Positions 55,916 through 64,000 of a stretch of 64,000 bases of DNA are shown here, piece after piece. The stretch comes from Schistocephalus solidus (lineage: Eukaryota; Platyhelminthes; Cestoda; Diphyllobothriidea; Diphyllobothriidae). The notes beneath the pieces were generated by a model, which did no database searches, was not told the origin of the DNA, and worked only from the letters and a program-made list of their open reading frames with translations. Position numbers and translations under genes: made by a program. Numbering within the stretch: the first letter of the stretch is position 1; every line of letters starts with the position of its first letter. Location: positions 62,001-126,000 of the forward strand of contig WEDG01007181.1 in the NCBI GenBank assembly GCA_017591395.1, given 5' to 3'.

Positions 55916-57360
55916 CTAAAAAAGCAAACGAGTCTGTACCTTGATGACAATATAGTTGACGATTCGCTCCAAACGCCATACCAAAACACAGCGAAGGCTC
56001 GACGTCGATATGGACAGTGCGAACGAAAAAATCCGATAAAAGAGGTCGATATACAAGTCAATAGAACAGTCAAGGCTCTCAAAGAAGGAGACACGATAAC
56101 TGGTCCAGTCATTGTGTTCCCTTCTTCGCGATTACTGTCTGGAACTGGCCTCTTCGCTTCTATTAGTCAAGATTCCACGTAAACAAAGTTCTAAAGGCAG
56201 TTAGCCTACCCAGACGCATTTTGCCTCTTTCTCTAGGATTCGTGCTTGTTAAACTTCAAAACAAACAGTGAAGATAACTTGAAAAAAATAGCAGTCATTA
56301 CTTGTCCGGGCGGCAGAGCACACGACGCAAGTTAAGGGGGAATAACGGACGGATCGTGGGCTGAGGCCAACCTCCTTTGGCCAGGCGCTTTTCATACCAC
56401 CAACTTGAAAGGTAATAAAAAATTATTACTAGCCACCGCGATACAGACAGCTGCCGCAGGCGCAGGTGAGACCAGTTGGCATAAGAAAAACGGCGAGGTC
56501 ACTCACGCCCCGCATAGTCTGAGGATGGAAAATTCAAATTTTTCCAAACTTGTGCAAAACGTCAGATAATTGGAAAACTAACAGGTCAAATGGCTGAGCA
56601 GTTGTTCGGGAGAAAGCTGTGCATAAACGACTGCTTGAAACAGGGAGTTCGAGTTATACTGCGATTTCACCAAAACCATCTGCCTGTCAGCGCAGCTCTG
56701 GTGAAGAGAAACGGAGTTGTTGACAGCAGACGATGAAAATAACGAAAGATTACTCCTGATTGGTAGATATTTTCGCAAACAGCCGCTCAGTAGACTTGCA
56801 TTGAAGTGTAAATCGCGCAAAAATGTCTGCCGGGAATTTGTTCGCGCGGGAATGTTGACCGCGTTCAGCGACGGCCATGCAGCCAGTTGTTCACCGCTGA
56901 TAAGCTACATTATTGGCCACTCCTACCTCCGAACCATCTTCCCCAATGTCATCAGTGGAGTGGCTGCTGCTTCGGTGTTCAAGTCAAACACGCTGTGTAC
57001 CGTGGATAAATTGGAAACAGCACATAAGAACGGAATATATTGCAGCCATGAATCGAAAGAGCATGAGAAGGAGTAGCGTAAAAAGACATGCGAACTTGGC
57101 AAGACAAAAATAACCGTTAAGATCTACAAGTCTCCTTCAGAGGCTACGAGCCACAAATTTTACATAGTGGTATATATATATATATATATAGTGGCTGATT
57201 GTCTTCGACCCAAATGTTCATTGAAATTTCGGGTCTGACCCTAAAAAGTCATGTCCGAATCACCTGACTCCATGTCCTGCACTTAATAATTTCAGAAATT
57301 ATTTTCCCGATTATTCTCTGGAGTCCATATACCAGAAACCGCAAAGAGAACGCTGGGGGA

Positions 57361-57432
57361 CCCACTGAGGAGCCGAACCCCTCGTTGCTGTGTCACGCAG
57401 TAGCAGAAACATCGGCGAAACACGTGTCTGGG
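57361..57432 (+). ncRNA. Hammerhead ribozyme (type I, mini helix III), complete core
   Basis: Stem I CCCA (57361-57364) pairs with TGGG (57429-57432). The core box CTGAGGA (57365-57371) fits CUGANGA. Stem II GCCGA (57372-57376) pairs perfectly with TCGGC (57412-57416) and is capped by a 35-nt loop that can itself fold. GAAA is at 57417-57420. Helix III is A-U and C-G closed by an ACGU tetraloop, and GUC (57426-57428) is the expected cleavage triplet. Hammerheads of this minimal type I form are known from Penelope-like elements, and a Penelope-like frame starts 200 bp downstream. Three decayed copies are in the window (17457, 54563, 55382). Confidence 0.75.
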
Positions 57433-57477
57433 CTTTTAGCTAGTACCTATGTCGGAAGTACGTTATAATGTCTTTGC

Positions 57478-57540
<63 letters not shown>
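57478..57540. repeat. TA microsatellite
   Basis: About 60 nt of TA between the hammerhead and the Penelope-like coding region. A shorter TA run is at 57171-57190. Confidence 0.95.
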
Positions 57541-57541
<1 letters not shown>

Positions 57542-59520
57542 AATGAAAAAGTAAAGGGGTCCAGTGGACTTTATCGCCGCACCGGAAGCGACACTCTCAA
57601 AGACGCTGACTACCGAAGACTCAAAGAACTCAATTCGCCAGCGAGTCACATCCCTCATCATATCTTATAGGCCATTTCGTACAGTCTCCTCAGCCGAGGA
57701 AAAGGCCATTAAGGAATTAAAGAGAGACGACGAGATTGTGACTGTTCCAGAAGACAAAGGACGGGCAACCGTGATCTTGGAAAAATCGGACTACGTGGCA
57801 AAGGCAGATGAGCTACTGAATGACAGTTAGTCAGAGTCACCGAGTCTGAACCGATAAAACACTCGTGGGCAAAATCACCATCTGACGAGGAACCAGCAAG
57901 CAATATCCTAAAGCGATTAACAGCAGACTAAACCGCAAGATGCTGCCATAGCACGTTTCTATGGTCTCCTAAAAATCCCCAAAGCTAACATTCCTCTGCG
58001 GCCAATTGTGGCACCGAAAGGTACGCCTAGATACGGGGTAACTAAATGGTTTGCTAAACATTTGAAGAAGCTGACGGAGGGCCCAGAACACAGCCGTTTC
58101 CTCAATACACTACTTGGAAAAACTTAGAGGTGCCAAAATAGCCCCGGATGAAATAATGGTATATTTTGACGTCGTCTCTCTTTTCACATCCATCCCTAAG
58201 GAACTAGCCACTAGAGTTATCAACGACCTAATAGAGAGAAGATACGATGAAGAGGAAAACCATTTAAAAGGAAGTACGCGATAGAGTTACTGGACTACTG
58301 CCTGACCACGTACTTCACATCTAACAACCAGGTGTACGAGCAAATCCAGGGAACTCCAATGCGCTCCCCAATTTCCGGCTATCTCGCAGAGGCGGTCCTA
58401 CAGGGACAAGAAGTAAGAGACTTATTGTCTCACAAACCAAAATTATGGATGCGTTACGTGGACGACACTTTTAACATCCTGCGTTGAGACGCGAAAGAGG
58501 CCTTTAAAAGTAAATTGAACTCCATTTTCTCCGAAATTAAATTGAGAATGGAGGACGAAAAGGATAGTAAAATGTCTTTCCTGGATGTCCCGGTGTCGAG
58601 GCAGGAGGATGGAACCCTACACACCGGGGTCTGCCAAAAAGCGACAAACACCGAGAAAATCCTTCAATATAACAGCAACCACATCCTGTCGCATACACGC
58701 AGTTGCGTTCGGACACTATTTCGACGCATCAACACATACTGCAGCACACAGGCCGAGAAACTGCGAGAGAGAAAATCTCTATAGCAAATCTTCATCGCCA
58801 ATGGATACCCGCGGAGGTTCATCAACAAATGCTTGTATCGAAGGCACACGCAAGCCGACAGGGAGAAAAAAACCAAAACCCGGACTCCTCCATGCCCTGC
58901 TTTGCTTGCGCGACGTCTCCGAGGCCACTGAACGCATGCTGAGACCACTTAACGTGGGTATTGGTCAGAGGCCGGAAGTCACCATCCGGCGCTTGCTAAT
59001 GCAACCTAAGGGGCGGCTTCCCTCCGCGGACCCGTCAGGAGTCGTTTACTGGGTCAACTGTTTAGACTGTCCGACCAATTACTGTGGCATGACCAACAAA
59101 CGACTAAGATCGCGCCTGTATGAGCACAATCTTGCAGTTAAGCGAAAAGATGTACGATCGCATTTTTCCATGCACAGCCTCGAAACAAATCATCAATTCG
59201 GTTCAGCAATGCACCAGTAGTCAGTCGAGCCGGAAGCAAGATGACGAGATAGATTATCGAAAACTGGCAATCGGATGTCAGTTCGATCAACCGCAGGATC
59301 GATCTACCAGCACCATATGAGGCCTTCAGAAACCACTTAGGCAAAAAGAGTTCAACGCCTGGCCGACCGATCAGGAATGAGTATAAAAGACCTATTTAAT
59401 CTATGTATTTTCCATTTTTCCTTATCTCCGATGATGCGCTCAAGTACGAGTGTGAAACGTCGGATGATAATTAAACCATCCTGCCCAGAGTTCGCTTTAC
59501 CTTCTCATTCCACCTAAATA
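57541..59520 (+). mobile_element. Penelope-like retroelement, frameshifted
   Basis: The first block (57564-57830) ends 'VTVPEDKGRATVILEKSDYV', the N-terminal RT region of Penelope-like elements. It continues 'ARFYGLLKIPKANIPLRPIV' (57950-58010), 'NNQVYEQIQGTPMRSPISG' (58325-58380), 'KLWMRYVDDTFNI' with the YVDD catalytic box at 58455-58466, and 'KMSFLDVPVSRQEDG'. After a linker comes a GIY-YIG endonuclease: 'GVVYWVNCLDCPTNYCGMT' then 'RLRSRLYEH' (59040-59130), with the Tyr, Arg and Glu of the family present. Stops and frameshifts (about 57830, 58130, 58485, 58785) show it is inactive. It ends in an A/T-rich tail with a 'gatgatg...tgaaacgtcgg' hairpin at 59431-59463. It is antisense to PMCA, in the intron between exons 1 and 2 of this window. 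Confidence 0.92.
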
Positions 59521-60464
59521 TGACCCCTTGGCAAAACGACACGCGAGGTCTCCTGGAATACGGGAATTATGTTAATTGAGGATTTTATGGGTTGAGAAAA
59601 ATGCTAACAAGTATAAAAATGTAGAAGAAAGAAAAGGGAAAGCATAAAATAAGTCGATAGTTGTTAAAGTAATCCAATTAATTTTAAGAAACAACGAGCA
59701 TTTCAAAAAACGGTGTATCGTAGGAAAATTAAACTAATCCAAACCTCAAAACTAATCCCAAACCTAACCCTAACCTAGAACCCTCACATAAATAGTCTAG
59801 TGCATAGCAATGAGAACATGGTTACACATATTATATCCGTTCTTAAGTCTAAGGAGGTTGGAGGAAATTCATTAAACTAAGGCGCATAAAATACTGCAGG
59901 CAAGGTAAACCTTTCCCTCCAACAGACGGTTTCAAATACATACCCTAGTAAATTGTTCTGTTTACTTGCGTGAATAGCATACCCTCAGAATGGTCAGTGA
60001 GGCTGTAGTTTACAGAGCAGAGGAAACACTGACAAGTTCGGAAATGAACATGATCTTTCTCGTTAGCTCGTAATACACAGTCTTCGGAGGTTGATTAAAA
60101 AAGAAGACAATATTCGCAAAAACTGGCCACATGGCAAATAGGTGATACGAAACCAAGAAAAAAATTTGAAAAATTGATAGTTATTTTTTAAAAAACCCTT
60201 TTGGCAGCTGACGGATTAGAAGTTCATTCTTATTTAAGAAGTCTAAGCTGCATGGTTGTTAGGACAATAAGAGTCAATTTTTCAACCAATTTAAAAATTG
60301 AAAGAAATTGGTATTTTCGCGGCATTTTATAAAAAAACCACATGCACAGCAATTTAAGTGTACTATTTAATAATTCTTTCATAATTTATTGCCGGGTATA
60401 ATTTTGGAGCAAATAGGCCCTCGATAACGAAAATGAAAAAAAGAAACACGTTTACGTTTCCTGC

Positions 60465-61412
60465 ATGAGATCAATCTCGGTCGTAATGCTTCTACAGAAA
60501 CTGTCAATATTAAAAGAGCATGTGGAGAAAGGGTATACAAGTGATCGGAAAGACGTAAAATATTTTCCAAATAATAAAGTGGCAATGAGAGTCTCGAGGC
60601 TGGAGAAGAAACAGGACGGCCATGCACTCTTGACAAAGAACTTTTGAAAGCATTTGGTGAAGAATACCCCACCTCTGAGTCAATTGATGCCAGCATTTCA
60701 ACCGCGTCCAACCATCTGATGCAAATTGGGAAGGTGAAAAAGCTTGATAAATGAGTCCCACACGAGTTCAATAAAAATCAAAGACTTCGGCGATTTGAAG
60801 TGCGTTAGATCATCTCTTTGCGAAACTCTAATGATCCATTTCTTGATAGAATATTGATGTATGACGAAAAGGGGAACTTTTATGATTATGGTAAGCAGCC
60901 AGGCCAATGGCGTGATCGTGAAGAAGCACCCAACCATTTCCCGAAACCGAAGTAGCTTCAGCCTGATGGTTTGCTATTGGTGTTGTCTATTAAAGATTTA
61001 TTGAGGCTAAACAGAGCATCACACTAGAGGTTTACTGCAAGCAACTCGAAGATATGTACTTGTTTCCTTGAGAAAGCTGAGACCTGCACTAGTGAGTCGG
61101 CGTGGCCCAACGACAACGCATAAGCACATGTTGCCAGGATGTGCCAGGATGCAGAAGCTCAGTAACTTCGGATACGAGCCTTTACCACGTCCTCCATATT
61201 TTTCCGATCTTTCACCCACTGGCTACTATTTTTTTGAGCATCCAGACGCTTTTGTAAGCAATAAAAACTTTCAAGAGCAAAACTGAAGTGGAAGTTGGAT
61301 ACAAAAATTTCTTAGCATCAAAACCAGTTATTTTTTATCGAAAAAGCGTAAATAATCTTGGTCTTCAATGGCAGGTATGCATAAATGTCCAGGGATCATA
61401 CTGAAACAAATT
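60465..61412 (+). pseudogene. Dead mariner transposase (second copy)
   Basis: Across stops and frameshifts the plus strand gives 'HLMQIGKVKKLDK', 'VPHEFNKNQ', 'NSNDPFLDRILMYDEKGNFY' (first catalytic Asp block, usually VTCDEKWI), 'PGQWRDREEAPNHFPKPK', 'NDNA.AHVA' (second Asp block), and 'LPRPPYFSDLSPTGYYFFEH' (third Asp, usually PYSPDL.P.D). The end is 'LGLQWQVCINVQGSY'. This is a mauritiana-type mariner order of blocks and is a different subfamily from the copy at 4262. The N-terminal HTH region is strongly degraded. Fully inactive. Confidence 0.88.
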
Positions 61413-62043
61413 TTAACATACGCGGTGTTAAATGATTGTTTCGGAAATCTGCCAGTAGGTTAGGAAGAACCTACTATAAAGGTCACGGTAGCGCTCTATG
61501 ACGAATGGTTTCAACCATCCAACAAGGTCTCGCCAGCGCTCTGGCAAACGTTTGCTGTCCTAAATTAGTGTGCCGGTGGGTGGGGAGATGGAGACATACT
61601 GTAAGAAGGCAGCAACTACCGGCAACCATTCGCATATCAAAGCACCAGCCTCTGCATGGCGAGCCATGGCAGAACCGGTTATTTGGGCGACCGGAGGGCT
61701 ATAGCCGGCGGTGGGCTGGGTGAACCTGCCGGACCGATGCTGTCAGGTGAGCTTCACAAGAAAAACAACCTGACCTCTTCGGGTGCTGGCGGTGCTACAC
61801 ACTCCAACTGACAGCACAAATCAGACTGTGTACGTTTCCGACCACCCAGGTCATTTTTCGTGACGCGAAAATTGCCCATTCGGGAGGAAAGTGTTTGTGT
61901 ATGTATGTGTTTGTTTGTTAGTGTGCTAAGGTCAACCACCTAGATGGTGAAGATGAGGTTTTTTCAAGGGTTATTTGGGTTGCCTATGGACGCAAGGAGG
62001 CTTAAGCAAACATACTAGCGCACGCGCAAAAACACAAACACCA

Positions 62044-62421
62044 GTTCGACCGCCGTAGTTCGACGATATCCACCGTATGCTGCAAAAATAGGTGGTACAG
62101 GGACGGTGACTAGTGCGCAAATAAGTTTTAAATGATAGTAGAATTGCACTGCAACTACCGCACTCTCTCTTCCCTTACTCGTTTGGGCCCGGTGTCAAGA
62201 CGTAGTCAAGAGGACCGAAGGTGGGGTCGGGTGCATATGAAAAATCTCCCACGGAGTGAGAAAGTGGGGTGCGGTATGAGCCTGCGCCTACGCGTGCCCA
62301 TGTTGGGCACTCGCAACCCCTATGTTCGGCATTTGTTATGGGATCGCATCCCAGTTAATAATAAAGCCTGCCGCACCCTGATTTCGCCACCATTTTGGTC
62401 CAGTGCATCTACTACGCGGCC
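62044..62421 (+). repeat. Dispersed repeat R1, first of a tandem pair
   Basis: From 'agttcgaccgccgtagttcg' to 'gcccgtttagggggcaacac', colinear with the next copy but more diverged. Confidence 0.82.
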
Positions 62422-62451
62422 CGTTTAGGGGGCAACACACACGACACACGA

Positions 62452-62792
62452 CAGTTCGACCGTCGTAGTCGGACGATGTCCACCGTATGCTCCACACCAT
62501 GGTGGTGCAGGGACGGTGACTTGCGCGTTAATTAGTTTTAAGTGATAGTAGCCTTGCGCTGCAGCAACCGCACTCTCTCCTCCTCCCCCACCTGACCCCA
62601 GTGTCATGACAGAGTCAAGAAGACCAGAGGCAAGAGAGAGCGCAGGTGACTGGCTCGGCCGGAGCCGCCCCATGGCATGAAGACACACCCCATGTTCGGC
62701 ATTTGTTATGGGAGCGCAACACGAATAACGCCTGCCATGCCCTGATGTAGCTCCCGTGTTGGTCAAACGCAACCATCACGTGGTCCGTTTAG
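62452..62792 (+). repeat. Dispersed repeat R1, second of a tandem pair
   Basis: From 'agttcgaccgtcgtagtcgg' to 'gtccgtttagggggc'. About 340-380 bp full length, no coding capacity. It ends next to a CA run and lies 70 bp from the donor of the D-KTGT exon. Confidence 0.85.
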
Positions 62793-62859
62793 GGGGCACA
62801 ACACACACACATACGCAGTCAGGGTATGTCAGTGAAGAAAAAGGAAAAGATCAGCTTAC

Positions 62860-63099
62860 CAAGACACGAGAGGTGTAACCGCTGTTGATGGAGATACAGT
62901 GAACGAGTAGGTGGCCCAGTTTTTCATTCAGACTCTGAAGGGTGGGCAGTTGACTAGAGTCACGGGTGAGCTCGCCACCAAGATAGGACTGAACGACTGT
63001 CATTCGGTTGGTGGTTAGGGTACCAGTTTTGTCCGAACAAATGGCTGTAGCATTGCCCATGGTCTCGCAGGCGTCCAGATGACGCACTAGATTATTGTC
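62860..63099 (-). CDS. PMCA: PMCA exon 1 of the window: phosphorylation site (DKTGT)
   Basis: An 80-codon exon (phase 0 in and out) between 'ttctttttcttacctaag' and TTG|gtaagc. It begins '[20 protein letters not shown]', runs through '[13 protein letters not shown]' and ends '[12 protein letters not shown]'. The Asp of DKTGT (codon 63033-63031) accepts the phosphate from ATP during Ca2+ export from the cytosol. All residues around it are conserved. The gene continues to the right: roughly 450 residues (cytosolic N-terminus, segments 1-4 and the actuator domain) lie outside the window. The first part of the segment 4-5 headpiece is therefore the left end of what is seen here. Confidence 0.97.
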
Positions 63100-63379
63100 C
63101 TTAGGTAAGAAAAAGAAACTGCATGTAAGGGCAGAGCAAGGCATGTACGTTAGCTAAATGAGCAGTGGTAGGAAAGGCCAACGACTAGTTTTATAGTAAA
63201 AAAATAAGTCATGCGATACATAGGAAATAATTTTGCCGTTCGTTCAAGATGAAAAGTGGGCTCAGTGCCTGAAACGAACGCGAATCTACAGAACGTGAAG
63301 CTCAGGAAGATTGCTCCTAAGTGCACGCTGAAAATGTGCCAGTGTGCAAATGAGAACACCCCCTGTTTCAGGCGAACCT

Positions 63380-63612
63380 CGACGATGTCCGAAGTTTTCA
63401 TGCCAACGACTGACCTTGGCCAAGTTTGCAGCAATTAAATCGACAGTCACATAGCGAAGAGAGTCACTAAGTTTCGAGGATGTTAGAATAAATCGGCAGA
63501 TAATTTGACAGTTTTTGAGTGTCGCCAACGTTTGAAGTCTGCTCCACGGAGGCGGCTGTTTCTGCCTAATATTTCTGCCGGTCACCCCTAGCCGAGTTTG
63601 CTGTCATTTTCC
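63380..63612 (-). mobile_element. Fragment of the RTE-like LINE
   Basis: Minus strand 'KMTANSARGDRQK' followed in shifting frames by 'EQTSNVGDTQKL' and 'SNILETK' corresponds to 52756-52950 of the element at 51244 ('MTAKSARDDRQKYW', 'EQASNVGEIRKLYQ', 'KSSKLSDSVRDVNGGFIADN'). Both flanks of the element are absent. Confidence 0.75.
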
Positions 63613-63897
63613 AGAGTAAGTGGGAGGAAGCATAGTTGCGGAACATGGCTCCAGTCGCCTAGGCTTCTTCCGCTGATCCTGTTTCTGAGACACCACTGGG
63701 CGAATTCTACCCCATAGACTGAGGCCTCCAGTGGTTAATGCCTTCTCTGTGGAAGTGGGTCTTGAAACCGACTGGATTTCTGTGCTTAGGGCCAACTCCA
63801 ATGATGGACCGTCGAAGCTTTGCGGGCTTTTGAAATTGAGCCGCGACTCATTCAGGGACGATTTTTTATTGTGTCGATAATTGCAGTCATCGTCCAT
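63604..63897 (-). other. Unassigned 97-codon open frame
   Basis: Starts at an ATG in a good context ('gcagcATGG') and has a polar, Ser/Lys/Arg-rich composition. I do not recognise it. It stops where the LINE fragment begins. It could be unrelated LINE leader sequence or chance, and it does not match the PMCA region expected upstream of DNNLVRH. Confidence 0.25.
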
Positions 63898-64000
63898 GCT
63901 GCACCATTTATAATCTTCCGGTTTTATGTGGTTTACGCGCTCAATTTTTATTTACGGTGAATGGAGGACATTTTTGCTAAAATTTTGTAATAACAATTTC

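Noticed and set aside
55783..56112. 109-codon minus frame overlapping PMCA exon 2
   Set aside because: Wrong frame; the frame encoding [12 protein letters not shown] matches the pump and is bounded by proper splice sites.

Overview
The window is nuclear DNA of a eukaryote with intron-rich genes and heavy repeat content. The most likely source is a parasitic flatworm, specifically a tapeworm of the Diphyllobothriidea type (Spirometra, Dibothriocephalus or Schistocephalus relatives). The evidence is a non-LTR retroelement whose tail encodes C2H2 fingers of the form 'IGLVGHL', which I associate with those genomes, together with Penelope-like, mariner and RTE-like elements and TTAGGG-like runs. 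The organism call is inference. Two host genes are visible and they converge. On the + strand, 5466-6384 is the 3'-terminal coding exon of a lysosomal beta-mannosidase; its earlier exons lie off the left edge. On the - strand, nearly the whole right-hand 52 kb is one gene, a plasma-membrane Ca2+-ATPase (PMCA, ATP2B family). I reconstructed nine constitutive coding exons from the phosphorylation-site exon (63099-62860) to a terminal exon (12957-12139). All junctions have GT-AG ends and matching phases, and the joined reading frame is 3021 nt (1007 codons). One exon, 35120-35013, is only 36 codons long and was found because membrane segment 10 was missing. About 450 N-terminal residues lie off the right edge. 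The calmodulin-binding domain is split by a 19-kb intron at the position of the alternative splice site C of vertebrate PMCAs. Inside that intron, 22322-22062 has a strong acceptor in the right phase and an 86-codon open frame with PKA-like RRxS/T sites. It is probably an alternative C-terminal exon, so this worm may make two pumps with different calmodulin regulation. Layout left to right: 1-5465 is intron of the mannosidase gene with a dead mariner (4262-4860); 5466-6384 is the mannosidase exon; 6386-12043 is the intergenic region between the converging genes; 12139-12957 is the last PMCA exon, bracketed by copies of a 230-bp repeat; 13-31.9 kb is the giant intron with segmental duplications, a hammerhead-ribozyme relic and the alternative exon; 32-50.5 kb holds six exons separated by a fold-back element, two internally deleted zinc-finger LINEs and dispersed repeats; 51.2-54.2 kb is an internally deleted RTE-like LINE followed by an AGT-type triplet array; 54.5-55.5 kb is a large inverted repeat carrying two tRNA-like units and two hammerhead motifs; 55.6-55.9 kb is an exon; 57.3-59.5 kb is a Penelope-like element with a hammerhead ribozyme upstream; 60.4-61.4 kb is a second dead mariner; 62.0-62.8 kb is a pair of dispersed repeats; 62.86-63.1 kb is the D-KTGT exon. 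The least expected signals are four copies of a hammerhead ribozyme motif (one with an intact core and all three helices), a 144-bp unit centred on a tRNA-like sequence with 15-bp terminal inverted repeats, and the candidate alternative PMCA exon. No rRNA, CRISPR or prokaryotic features were seen.
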